DNA of 64,000 nucleotides from Bacteroidales bacterium UBA1195 (lineage in GTDB: Bacteria; Bacteroidota; Bacteroidia; Bacteroidales; WCHB1-69). Made by a program: the position numbers and the translations under genes. Where the stretch lies: assembly GCA_002309855.1 (NCBI GenBank), contig DBYD01000035.1, positions 14,595 to 78,594 of the forward strand, read 5' to 3'. Positions within the stretch are counted from its first letter, which is position 1, and every line of letters begins with the position of its first letter. Shown here piece after piece: positions 45,055 through 53,534 of this stretch. Under the pieces are notes generated by a model, which worked only from the letters and a program-made list of their open reading frames with translations, was not told the origin of the DNA and made no database searches.

Positions 45055-46917
45055 TCAGTGACAATACCATTTGTAAAGATGCTGAAGATAGGCCTTGCTC
45101 TCCCTCTCCACCACCTTGTACTGCAAACTGTCCCCATACCAGGTGCCGCGCCATCCCTCACCTGTCTGCTCACCAACATAGGCGGCCTGCGGACGTATCC
45201 AGCCTGAACCGGTATAAGACTCAAAATAGGCAAACTGCGGTGCGAAAGACTGGAACATGTCCTTTCCCCAGCAATATGCGGAGGCATCCAGGCCAAGCTG
45301 GCACAGCAGCGAAGCGGCCACATCAACCTGCGACACCACACGGTCGCATTTTTTCCCGCGAAGGGAATCTGGCAGCACCTCCCCGTAAAGCAGGCAGGGA
45401 ACATGCTGGTATTCCGGAGTGAGGTTCCGTGTCCCCAGATGGGTCGGATGGCTATGGTCGCCCATAATCACAAACAATGTGTTCGGATACCAGGGTTCCA
45501 TCCGGACTGCCTCGAAATAACGGCCCAGAAAATAGTCACAATAGCGGACAGAATTCAGGAATGGCGTTTCCTCATGCCGGATAGGAACCTCCCCCACCTC
45601 GCGGAGCCGTGGCTGGTCGTAGGGACTATGGGAACTCAAGGTGAAAAGCACGCTCATGAAAGGTTCCCGCTCCGAGTTCAAAGCAGCATGGTGTATGTCG
45701 AAAAGATACTGGTCATGGATGCCTAATTTGCCACGCGGCAGCCTGCGGTCCAAGTCCTTCTCCTCCACCATCCGCTCAAAACCACAATGCAGCAGATAGG
45801 AGCGGATGTTGCCGTAATCCAGATTTCCGCCGAAATAGAATGAGGTGTGGTATCCGGCCCTCTTCAAGTCGGCGGCAAGGGATGGCAACCGGCTGTATTT
45901 GGAGAAATCATCCGTAATGTCATACATTGGAAGCGGCGGGAAACCGCTGAAAAGACTGGCCATAGCCTGCTGCGAGCGGTGTCCGTTGGAATAAAAACGG
46001 GTAAAGAGCATCCCATCCGCCTCAAGTCCGTGGAAACAATCCGCCACCCCCTGTGTGCCGGAAAGGCTTTCAATCAGGTCGGCCGACCAACTTTCCAACA
46101 AAATGAAGACAACATTCACCCTCTTTCCGCCCCATAGTGAGACGGGCGTCCCATTTTCCGCTTCCCGCACCTGCGCCACCAAGGCTTCCGCTTCGGAATC
46201 ATCCATGAAACGGTAACGGTTGGGATCAACATCACCGAAATCGTAAAAACTGCAGATCAGATTCCAGGTGGGGTTAACCGCCGCATCGTTCAGCATCGTG
46301 CAGGTGGAATAATAGGCGGCGCTCTGCGTGATGGGTATGGCGTTGAAACCGCCACGCATCCCGACAAAGCAAAGTGTACCTGAAAAAAGCAGTGCAAGCG
46401 GAGACCAAAGCCAGCGCCGGCGCACCGGCACCACCGCCGGACGTGACACCAGACGACGGTATATCAGGAAAAAACCACCCACCATAAGCACTATAGCCAA
46501 CAGCGAAAAAAACAGCTGCCCTCCGGTGGCGGTCCGCACAATCTCCATCGGACGGCGCAGGTAGAGCAATATCTTGTAGTTCAATTTTGAAAGCCATTCA
46601 CCATATACAGCAATCTCCCCCATCTGCACCAAACTGCAGACCAGCATGGCTAACAGCATGAAACCATCCAGAACTATCCGCAGCCAACGGCTACGGAAAC
46701 ATAGCGAAAGGGAAAGCAGGATAACCGGCAGAACAAGCAGATAGCAGGCTGTGGAGACATCCAACCGAAGGGCATGCAGGAAACAGGCTGCAACCTCACC
46801 AAAAGACACACCGGCAGCCATGCCGTGATAGACCAGCAGAAAAATCAGCCGTCCCACGAAGAAAAAGCATAGCCAGAAAAGGAGCAGCTTGCCTAAGGTG
46901 AGCAGATATAATTTCAT
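45055..46917 (-). CDS. Sulfatase-fold membrane protein, LTA synthase/EptA-like
   Basis: A 620-residue protein with five hydrophobic helices in the first ~200 residues and a C-terminal alkaline-phosphatase-type catalytic domain facing the periplasm. Metal and nucleophile motifs are VVFILLESWSADL, NGHRSQQAMAS (Ser at the nucleophile position) and IMGDHSHP. Such enzymes move phosphoethanolamine or phosphoglycerol head groups onto lipids or glycans. Next to waaA, lipid A or core modification is plausible but not shown. It is 4 bases after the M3 peptidase gene. Confidence 0.85.
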   Translation of the reverse strand: MKLYLLTLGKLLLFWLCFFFVGRLIFLLVYHGMAAGVSFGEVAACFLHALRLDVSTACYLLVLPVILLSLSLCFRSRWLRIVLDGFMLLAMLVCSLVQMGEIAVYGEWLSKLNYKILLYLRRPMEIVRTATGGQLFFSLLAIVLMVGGFFLIYRRLVSRPAVVPVRRRWLWSPLALLFSGTLCFVGMRGGFNAIPITQSAAYYSTCTMLNDAAVNPTWNLICSFYDFGDVDPNRYRFMDDSEAEALVAQVREAENGTPVSLWGGKRVNVVFILLESWSADLIESLSGTQGVADCFHGLEADGMLFTRFYSNGHRSQQAMASLFSGFPPLPMYDITDDFSKYSRLPSLAADLKRAGYHTSFYFGGNLDYGNIRSYLLHCGFERMVEEKDLDRRLPRGKLGIHDQYLFDIHHAALNSEREPFMSVLFTLSSHSPYDQPRLREVGEVPIRHEETPFLNSVRYCDYFLGRYFEAVRMEPWYPNTLFVIMGDHSHPTHLGTRNLTPEYQHVPCLLYGEVLPDSLRGKKCDRVVSQVDVAASLLCQLGLDASAYCWGKDMFQSFAPQFAYFESYTGSGWIRPQAAYVGEQTGEGWRGTWYGDSLQYKVVERESKAYLQHLYKWYCH

Positions 46918-46921
46918 GGCA

Positions 46922-49045
46922 CTACAGCAGACCTCGCTTGCGCAACAGCGGAGTTATGGTCGGGTCCTGACCACGGAACCGTCTGTACAGCAGTGCAGGA
47001 TCCTCAGTAAATCCCTTCTCAAGGATGTTTTTGCGGAACGAAGCGGCCACCTCCCGATTGAAGATTCCCTTCTCCTTGAACAACTCAAAGGCATCGGCAT
47101 CCAGAACGGCGGACCAAGTGTAACTGTAATAGCCGGCAGAATAACCGGAAGCGGAGGCGAAAATATGCTGGAAATACTGGCTGTGGTAACGGGATATGAT
47201 GGCAGAAGGCAATCCGTACCGATTCATCTGATCCGCCTCAAACGCAGACGGATCCAACTTTTCATCCACCTTTGGCAACGTATGGTAGTCCATGTCCAGC
47301 AGGGAGGCGGCAATCAGCTCGGTGTTCATGAAGCCCTGCCCATAGGTGGCTGCGGCTTGTATCTTGGAAACCAGCTTTTCAGGAATTGTGTCACCCGTCA
47401 GGTAGTGTCGGGCATACAGCCGCATCATTTCCGGATGGGATGCCCAGTTCTCCATCACCTGCGAGGGCAGCTCCACAAAATCGCGAGGCACATTGGTGCC
47501 GGCCAAAGAACGGTAATGGCAATGGCTCAACAGTCCGTGCAGGCTGTGGCCAAATTCATGGAAGAAGGTTTCAGCCTCATCGAAATTCAGCAGGGAGGGC
47601 TGATCCCCGACCGGATGCGGAAAATTGAATACCAGCGAAATGACTGGTAGAACCGGTCGTCCGTCCTCCATCTCGCACTGACTGCGGAACTCTGTCATCC
47701 AGGCACCGCTACGCTTGCTTTCGCGGGTAAAATAGTCCAGATAGAGCACCCCAATCACGCTATCGGCATCATAAACCTCATAGGCCACAGCATCCGGATG
47801 ATAAACCGGAATGTCCTTGTTGGGCTTGAAGGTCAAGCCGTACAAACGGTTGGCAAGCATGAAGACTCCATCGCGCACATGCTCCAACTGGAAATAGGGA
47901 CGGATTTCCTCGTCACTCAAATCATATTTAGCCTTCCGCACCTTTTCGGCATAATAGCGCCAGTCCCAAGGCTGCAGGTCAAAGCTCCCACCCTCCATGC
48001 GGATTAGCTGACGGTACTCCGACGCCTCTTCCGACGCCTTCCGCAATGCCGGTTTCCAGACCTGCATAAGCAGTTTGTATACCGCCTCCGGCGTTTTGGC
48101 CATGCAGTCATCCAGCACATAGTCCGCGTGGGTGCGGTAGCCGAGCAGCTGCGCACGTTCCGCACGCAAAGCCACAATCTGCCTGATGATACCGTTGTTG
48201 TCAAAGGTGTCACCATCGCAACGATGCGCATAGGCTTCCCAAATCTCCTGCCTCTTTTCGCGATTTTCCGCATACTGTAGGAAAGGCATCAGACTGGGGT
48301 TATGCAGGGTGAAGACCCATTTCCCCTTAGTTTCCGGCTTTTCGTCCGCAAGCGCGGAGGCGGCCTTAACCAGAGAGGCGGGCAGCCCCTTCAGTTCGGA
48401 CTTGTTGTCAATCACCATCTGGTATGCGTTGGTTGCTGCCAGCACGTTGTTGCCAAACTTGAGCGTAAGAGTGGAAAGCTGCTCGTTTATGGCGCGGAAA
48501 CGTTCCTGCTTCTCCAAAGGAAGAGCGGCACCTCCTCGCACAAAGCCCTTGTAGGTTTCCTCCAGCAGCCGCAAACGTTCCCCTTCCAAGTCAAGCCGTT
48601 CCCGCATGTCGTACACAGCCTTGACCCGTTTGAACAGAGCCTCGTTCAGGTTAATATCGTCACTGTGTGCGGAAAGCTTCGGGCTGATGCGTTCGGCGAT
48701 GTCGTTCATCTCCTTGCTGTTGTTGGTCTCGCACATGTTGAAGAAGACCGCACTGACCTCGTTAAGCAGTTCGCCGCTGTACTCCAATGCCTCAATAGTG
48801 TTTTCAAAGGTGGGTTCCTGCGGATTGGAGGTGATGGCGTTCACCTCCTGTTTCTGCTGCCGCATACCCTCCTCAAAGGCAGGAATGAAGTGTTCGGGCC
48901 TAAGCCTGTCGAACGCCGGCACACCGTATGGGGTCTCCGGCTTGGAAAAAAACGGGTTGTCCATATCAAGGTTATTTTCTTTTTTCTGATGGTGGCAGGA
49001 AACCAGCAGGCACGCCACCATCGCAAACAACAATTTATTATTCAT
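46922..49045 (-). CDS. M3-family metallopeptidase (dipeptidyl carboxypeptidase-like) lipoprotein
   Basis: A 707-residue peptidase. N-terminal MNNKLLFAMVACLLVSCHHQ carries a lipobox (LVSC), so it is membrane anchored. The zinc motif is FFHEFGHSLHGLLSH, with the third ligand Glu in VELPSQVMENW. Overall length and the C-terminal order match Dcp/oligopeptidase A-type enzymes, which trim dipeptides. It precedes the sulfatase-fold gene by 4 bases; a heptanucleotide repeat lies just upstream. Confidence 0.93.
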   Translation of the reverse strand: MNNKLLFAMVACLLVSCHHQKKENNLDMDNPFFSKPETPYGVPAFDRLRPEHFIPAFEEGMRQQKQEVNAITSNPQEPTFENTIEALEYSGELLNEVSAVFFNMCETNNSKEMNDIAERISPKLSAHSDDINLNEALFKRVKAVYDMRERLDLEGERLRLLEETYKGFVRGGAALPLEKQERFRAINEQLSTLTLKFGNNVLAATNAYQMVIDNKSELKGLPASLVKAASALADEKPETKGKWVFTLHNPSLMPFLQYAENREKRQEIWEAYAHRCDGDTFDNNGIIRQIVALRAERAQLLGYRTHADYVLDDCMAKTPEAVYKLLMQVWKPALRKASEEASEYRQLIRMEGGSFDLQPWDWRYYAEKVRKAKYDLSDEEIRPYFQLEHVRDGVFMLANRLYGLTFKPNKDIPVYHPDAVAYEVYDADSVIGVLYLDYFTRESKRSGAWMTEFRSQCEMEDGRPVLPVISLVFNFPHPVGDQPSLLNFDEAETFFHEFGHSLHGLLSHCHYRSLAGTNVPRDFVELPSQVMENWASHPEMMRLYARHYLTGDTIPEKLVSKIQAAATYGQGFMNTELIAASLLDMDYHTLPKVDEKLDPSAFEADQMNRYGLPSAIISRYHSQYFQHIFASASGYSAGYYSYTWSAVLDADAFELFKEKGIFNREVAASFRKNILEKGFTEDPALLYRRFRGQDPTITPLLRKRGLL

Positions 49046-49051
49046 ATCCCA

Positions 49052-49140
49052 AACTATTAACTATCAACTTTCAACTATCAACTATCAACTTTCAACTTTC
49101 AACTTTCAACTATTAACTATCAACTATCAACTATCAACTA
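49052..49140. repeat. Heptanucleotide tandem repeat AACTWTC
   Basis: About 12.7 units of AACTATC, AACTTTC or AACTATT in direct tandem fill the whole space between the M3 peptidase start and the LRR gene. The array includes the LRR stop codon (CTA on this strand at 49138-49140). Such simple repeats can change length by slippage. Confidence 0.9.
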
Positions 49141-50799
49141 ATCCTTCACCACCTTCACCGTATTACGCCCAGCCCGGACAAAGTACATCCCCTTCGCCCA
49201 ACCGGCAATATTAATCTGAAAATTTTCTGTAGCGGCATTCTCCGCACGATATATTTCGCGGCCTGTGAGGTCGTACACTGTGACCCGTCCGCCGTTTATT
49301 CCAGCCAGATACAGCACTGTACGTGCCGGATTTGGCCATACCTGCAACGAGGTTTCATCCAGGACATTCCTCACCGACAGTGTCGTACAGTCGAAAGTGC
49401 CTGAGGTGGCAGGGATAAAAATATCCTGCGTAGGGGAATAGGCGTAGCAGACACTCCAGCCCTTGTCCTTGGCATTTTCAGCATTGGAGGCCATGAATGC
49501 CATGCTGTTGGAGTCTGAGGGAGCTGATAGCGGGACAAAAAAACCGTAGGCCTGCTCCGGCAACGAACACATCAGCGCATCAAATGCCGCTGTGGAAAAG
49601 GCATTGCCATAACAATCCAACCTCTCCAGCTTAGGATTGTTTTTCACATCCAATGCGGTAATACCTGAACCATTGTCACTGCAGATGAATTCTTGGACAT
49701 CACCATACACAATCACCTCCTCGCTCCGGGTGGTGAAGGTGACCCTGGTTATGGGGGAGGCCGCCTTTGAACCGACCGCCAACAAAGTGTCCCATGATCC
49801 GGAGACTATCCGCACCATGTCATATTGGTTCGCCGCCCAGAAGGAAAGGGTGATTTCCGCCCGGTTTCTGACGCCAAGTTTCATGCTGCAGTCCATGTTC
49901 AGCCCACAGTAATAATTGCCCTTGGTCTCAATCACATCTGACCCGGTAAAAGGTAAGACACCCCATCCCTTTTTCCGTGCATTGGCTGCATTGGCTGACT
50001 TAAATTTGATGGAATTGGTGTCCTTAGTATCCAGCAACGGACAAAACACGGCAAAATCTTCCGATTTACGTTCCGGCAACGTGCACATCATCTGGTCGTA
50101 AGCGGAGGTGGAAAAGTCGTTTGCATGGCAATAAACTGAAGTCAGTTTGTCATTAACACGAAAATCCAGTGAAGTGAGCCTGTTCACAAAACAATATATG
50201 GAGTTCAGATTGGGATTCCGGCTCAAATCCAATGAGGTAAGGCTGTTATATGCACAAACCAACGCCTTCAAGTCATTATTACAGCGCAGATTCAATGTGG
50301 AAAGCCAATTATGGTCGCACTCCAAAATAACCAGAGACGGGTTATAGCTCACATCCAATTCTTGAAGATTGTTGCCACTACATGACAACCACTTCAGCCG
50401 GTTATTATTTCGCACATCCAACTGATAGAGGTTGTTGTAACTGCAGTTCAGGTAAGTCAGGTCAGGATTTTGGCTTACATCCAAGTGGATTATTTTGCTG
50501 AAATTCGAATCACATCTGAACTGTGTGATGTCACCATAAATTGTCAGCTCACAAGGGATTGTGTCACCATCCAAAGCGATTTTAAAAAAATGTAACGCCG
50601 TATCCCGACACAAAATAACGGTATCAATGTCACCCGTTTCGAACCGAATCGGCGTAGAAGGAGATTTGACCGCACATCCGACCCTGATGGTCTGATTATA
50701 CCCCCTGATGACAATGTAGCGGTTCATGTTCTGTGCCCAAGCGGCTGAAAAAATGCTGCTAACAATCAGCAAACCAAAGAATATTCTTTTGAGACCCAT
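49138..50799 (-). CDS. Leucine-rich-repeat protein with T9SS C-terminal sorting domain
   Basis: A 553-residue protein with a signal peptide ending near FSAAWAQ. From residue ~110 there are irregular leucine-rich repeats of ~21 residues (LTYLNCSYNNLYQLDVRNNN, LVILECDHNWLSTLNLRCNN). A second similar block lies near residue 380. The last ~75 residues are a type A sorting domain (LQVWPNPARTVLYL, VTVYDLTGREIYRA, ending GMYFVRAGRNTVKVVKD). It is therefore exported through T9SS and attached to or released from the cell surface. It implies a T9SS elsewhere in the genome. Ligand unknown. Confidence 0.88.
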   Translation of the reverse strand: MGLKRIFFGLLIVSSIFSAAWAQNMNRYIVIRGYNQTIRVGCAVKSPSTPIRFETGDIDTVILCRDTALHFFKIALDGDTIPCELTIYGDITQFRCDSNFSKIIHLDVSQNPDLTYLNCSYNNLYQLDVRNNNRLKWLSCSGNNLQELDVSYNPSLVILECDHNWLSTLNLRCNNDLKALVCAYNSLTSLDLSRNPNLNSIYCFVNRLTSLDFRVNDKLTSVYCHANDFSTSAYDQMMCTLPERKSEDFAVFCPLLDTKDTNSIKFKSANAANARKKGWGVLPFTGSDVIETKGNYYCGLNMDCSMKLGVRNRAEITLSFWAANQYDMVRIVSGSWDTLLAVGSKAASPITRVTFTTRSEEVIVYGDVQEFICSDNGSGITALDVKNNPKLERLDCYGNAFSTAAFDALMCSLPEQAYGFFVPLSAPSDSNSMAFMASNAENAKDKGWSVCYAYSPTQDIFIPATSGTFDCTTLSVRNVLDETSLQVWPNPARTVLYLAGINGGRVTVYDLTGREIYRAENAATENFQINIAGWAKGMYFVRAGRNTVKVVKD

Positions 50800-50838
50800 A
50801 ACTGTTTTTTAATAGTCCTATTGTATTTTATTATTTTG

Positions 50839-50846
50839 CAAAAATA
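50839..50846 (-). promoter_or_regulatory. Bacteroidetes -7 element for the LRR gene
   Basis: The minus strand reads TATTTTTG, 40 bases upstream of the start codon. Confidence 0.55.
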
Positions 50847-50897
50847 CAAATAAAACTGACATCGCACCCATACATGGTCAAAAAAACAACCATTTCA

Positions 50898-51398
50898 CTA
50901 CAGCAGTGCCAACGCGATGTGTGCGCAGGCCTCCGCATCGGCAAGCGCGTGATGGTGGTTCTCAAGGTTATAGCCGCAAGCGGCGGCGACTGTGTGCAGC
51001 TGGTGGTTCGGCAGCAGGCGTCCGAAATGGCGGCGCGAGGCGCGGCAGGTGCAATAAAATTTGTAATCAGGATAGTCCATCTGATAGACCCTGAACACAG
51101 CTTTCAGGCAACCCTCGTCAAAGGGGCTGTTGTGCGCCACTAACGGCAGCCCCTCTATCAACGGCTCAATCTGCCGCCAAACGTACGGGAACACCGGCGC
51201 GTTGTCGGTATCCTCATGCGACAGGCCGTGCACCTGCTGGCAGAACCAGGCGTAATAATTGGGTTCGGGCTGTATCAGGCTGTAGAATGTGTCGGTGACA
51301 ATGCCGTTGCGCACAACAACGATGCCAACGCTGCACACGCTGCACGGATTCCCGTTGGCCGTCTCGAAATCTATCGCTGCGAAATTGTTCAGCATCAT
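50898..51398 (-). CDS. DnaQ-like 3'-5' exonuclease (DEDDh)
   Basis: A 166-residue stand-alone proofreading-type exonuclease. Exo I is FAAIDFETANG, Exo II NSPFDEGCL and Exo III HHALADAEAC with the DEDDh His. It lacks the polymerase or helicase domains of larger relatives. It overlaps the WYL gene by 4 bases (ATGA), so regulator and nuclease are cotranslated. Confidence 0.9.
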   Translation of the reverse strand: MMLNNFAAIDFETANGNPCSVCSVGIVVVRNGIVTDTFYSLIQPEPNYYAWFCQQVHGLSHEDTDNAPVFPYVWRQIEPLIEGLPLVAHNSPFDEGCLKAVFRVYQMDYPDYKFYCTCRASRRHFGRLLPNHQLHTVAAACGYNLENHHHALADAEACAHIALALL

Positions 51399-52315
51399 TC
51401 CCTCCCTTTCCTATACAGCGCGGACATGCCACGGATCTCCTCGGCCATGGACTTACGCAGCGATAGCGGCTCAAGCACCTCAACGGCGGAACCATGCGAA
51501 AGAAGCTCCTGACGGAAATCGAAGGTGGGTTTCAGCCGGTAGGAGAAGAGCGAATAGGTCTCGTTACGCTCCAACTCCTGCTGCGAGGCGTGCAGCGGCA
51601 GCGAACGGAAATAGTTCGCCTGAAACGCCTTAACCTTCAGCACAACCCGCTTCACCTCCAGCTCATCATCAGCAATGATACCAAAACAGCAGCTGAAAAA
51701 ATCCTCCGCGTCAAAGTTTTTCGGATACAGGAATGTTTCCGTGGAGATATCCATATTTTCCATCCGGTCCAACGCAAAAATGCGAAGAGTATGGTTTCCG
51801 TATTTTCCAAGCAGGTACCAGCGCCTGCGGAACATCTTAAGGGCATACGGCTCAAAATTGTAATAATGCACCGCCTCCGAACTCCAATATGGCCTGTAGT
51901 CGAACATTATCATGCAGTTGTTCCGCATCGCCTCCAGAATGTCCGAAAGAAATGATTTCGAGGAGGGCTGCTCCTCCAACAGGATGCGGCTGCGCAACGC
52001 ACCGCACATGTTGATGCTGTTGTTGACCGAAACCGTCTCCAACATCCATTTCCGGAAACCGGACAGATCCTTCATTTCCGCCCTGTCCGCAATGTAATAG
52101 GCGTTGTCGGATTTGCGGCAGGCTATCTCCACGCCGAACACATCGGCAATCTGCTCCCGATGGTTCTGGAAGGTCCGCCATGCATAGGATTCCCCACCGG
52201 ACATTTCTGTCCGCTCCCACCTGTCATTTATCTCCGAAAAGGTTATGCCCCTGTCCCCCTCTTTTGAGACAGTGTCTATCAGCCAGATGTATTTTTTTAT
52301 CAGTTCCGAGACCAT
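51395..52315 (-). CDS. WYL-domain transcriptional regulator
   Basis: A 306-residue regulator. The N-terminal ~100 residues form a helix-turn-helix-like region (GITFSEINDRWERTE, FQNHREQIADVFGV), and the WYL domain follows from ~150 (IMFDYRPYW, KMFRRRWYLLGKYG, RIFALDRMENM). WYL domains sense nucleic-acid ligands and are common in defence loci. It is coupled to the DnaQ-like exonuclease and has its own -7 element upstream. Confidence 0.9.
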   Translation of the reverse strand: MVSELIKKYIWLIDTVSKEGDRGITFSEINDRWERTEMSGGESYAWRTFQNHREQIADVFGVEIACRKSDNAYYIADRAEMKDLSGFRKWMLETVSVNNSINMCGALRSRILLEEQPSSKSFLSDILEAMRNNCMIMFDYRPYWSSEAVHYYNFEPYALKMFRRRWYLLGKYGNHTLRIFALDRMENMDISTETFLYPKNFDAEDFFSCCFGIIADDELEVKRVVLKVKAFQANYFRSLPLHASQQELERNETYSLFSYRLKPTFDFRQELLSHGSAVEVLEPLSLRKSMAEEIRGMSALYRKGRE

Positions 52316-52343
52316 GATTTGTACCTTTAGTTTTCAAACGCTG

Positions 52344-52351
52344 CAAAAATA
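52344..52351 (-). promoter_or_regulatory. Bacteroidetes -7 element for the WYL-exonuclease operon
   Basis: The minus strand reads TATTTTTG, 29 bases upstream of the WYL start. The 316-base gap 52316-52631 otherwise holds one 73-bp repeat copy and palindrome copies described separately. Confidence 0.6.
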
Positions 52352-52452
52352 AACAACAATTATGCCAAACTATGGCATAATTGCATTATTTCGTGCAGAA
52401 AAATGTAATTTTTCACATTTTTCCGCACATAATCCGCAACAATAATCCGTCT

Positions 52453-52525
52453 AAAAACACAATTTTTCGGAATTGTATTCCGAATTTTTTTATAATTTTC
52501 GGAATTGTATTCCGAATTTTCGTAT
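52453..52525. repeat. 73-bp direct repeat, left copy
   Basis: Identical over 73 bases to 53441-53513. It contains two copies of the 19-bp inverted repeat TTCGGAATTGTATTCCGAA (52466-52484 and 52498-52516), 32 bases apart. Here it is followed by TATTATTC rather than a -7 element, so it probably drives nothing. Confidence 0.9.
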
Positions 52526-52534
52526 TATTCATCC

Positions 52535-52588
52535 TGTAGAGACGGTGCATGCACCGTCTCTACATTATTATTTTGCACCGTCTCTACA
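52535..52588. repeat. REP-like palindrome unit 1
   Basis: A perfect palindrome whose half is TGTAGAGACGGTGCA (52535-52564), then an ATTATTATTT spacer and one further half-site (52574-52588). A decayed half-site follows near 52599. Confidence 0.85.
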
Positions 52589-52631
52589 TTGTTTTCGTCA
52601 CCGTCTCCACATCGGATACATATCCTTGGTT

Positions 52632-53288
52632 TTATTCATCTACCCATTGTAACACATTGTTTTTAATATATTGTGCAATGTATTTCATTTCGGTTTCATT
52701 TCGTATTATATGGTCATGGAATCGTGTTTGCCACGCAAATGGGATTTTATTTTTGTTTGCGTATCTTGTCACTGCGGATTTGAAATTACCAATGGAAAAC
52801 GACAATTTGTTTTTCTGCCGGGATATGTATTGCATCTGTTGGTTTACAAATTCATTTTTCCAACGGTTTGTTAAAACGTTCCGTTTATTTTGTTTTCCAT
52901 TTATTGCCTTATTATAAATATAATCCGCACCACGTAGAGACGGTGCATGCACCGTCTCTACATTATTATTTTGCACCGTCTCCACAACATCACCGAAACC
53001 ACCTTGTACGACATCTGCATGAACAAAAACGACCATATGAATATGGTCCGGCATAACAACAAACAATGGCACATCCGCATAACGATTGTGTTGTTTCATA
53101 CATCCGATACATTGCTCCGCATATTTTCCCAATTCTGACAACTGCATTTCACCATCAGCAATCTCACCGAAATAATGCTGGCGAAACTGTGTACAAATGG
53201 TGACAAAATACGCCCCACCATTATAATCGTGCCATCCTGCACGTGCCGAAGGGATACGGTATCTGTCATAAAACCTGTTATCTGACAT
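52632..53288 (-). CDS. REP-associated tyrosine transposase (RAYT, Y1 family)
   Basis: A 218-residue Y1/HUH single-strand transposase of the IS200/IS605-related RAYT type. N-terminal YDRYRIPSARAGWHDYNGGA precedes YFVTICTQFRQHYFG; the HUH-type motif is VVMPDHIHMVVFV; the catalytic Tyr is likely in SAVTRYANKNK. The C-terminal WQTRFHDHIIRNE is a further family mark. Between residues ~100 and 120 the chain contains VETVQNNNVETVHAPSLRG, which is the translation of a REP palindrome unit inserted in frame. Three palindrome copies surround or lie in the gene, as for RAYT-REP partners. The whole block lies between 73-bp direct repeats. Confidence 0.88.
   Translation of the reverse strand: MSDNRFYDRYRIPSARAGWHDYNGGAYFVTICTQFRQHYFGEIADGEMQLSELGKYAEQCIGCMKQHNRYADVPLFVVMPDHIHMVVFVHADVVQGGFGDVVETVQNNNVETVHAPSLRGADYIYNKAINGKQNKRNVLTNRWKNEFVNQQMQYISRQKNKLSFSIGNFKSAVTRYANKNKIPFAWQTRFHDHIIRNETEMKYIAQYIKNNVLQWVDE
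52934..52986. repeat. REP-like palindrome unit 2, inside the RAYT gene
   Basis: Same palindrome (52934-52961), ATTATTATTT spacer and half-site (52972-52986) as unit 1. It keeps the RAYT reading frame open. Confidence 0.88.
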
Positions 53289-53371
53289 AAATAAAATTCA
53301 TTTTGTTCATTTAATATATTAACGGAGGATTGTCCGTTATAATGTATTAACGTTGGTATTATTTGCGATAT

Positions 53372-53424
53372 TGTAGAGACGGTGCATGCACCGTCTCTAC
53401 AATATTTCCGGCACCGTCCATACA
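53372..53424. repeat. REP-like palindrome unit 3
   Basis: The perfect palindrome at 53372-53401 lies upstream of the RAYT start, followed by a degenerate half-site with changes. Confidence 0.85.
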
Positions 53425-53440
53425 ACATCCGTGACGGAAC

Positions 53441-53513
53441 AAAAACACAATTTTTCGGAATTGTATTCCGAATTTTTTTATAATTTTCGGAATTGTATTC
53501 CGAATTTTCGTAT
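53441..53513. repeat. 73-bp direct repeat, right copy (operator of the ATPase gene)
   Basis: Identical to 52453-52525. The two TTCGGAATTGTATTCCGAA sites are at 53454-53472 and 53486-53504, the second 6 bases upstream of the -7 element of the ATPase gene. A bound dimer there would block the promoter. Confidence 0.85.
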
Positions 53514-53518
53514 ATTTG
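53511..53518 (+). promoter_or_regulatory. Bacteroidetes -7 element for the DUF4143 ATPase gene
   Basis: TATATTTG ends 16 bases before the ATG at 53535, directly after the palindromic operator pair. Confidence 0.7.
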
Positions 53519-53534
53519 CAAAAACAAAACAGAG

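Noticed and set aside
52535..53424. Palindromic repeats as a possible CRISPR array
   Set aside because: Only three units at unequal distances, with long self-complementary sequence and a transposase between them. No regular spacers or cas genes, so a REP/RAYT set fits better.
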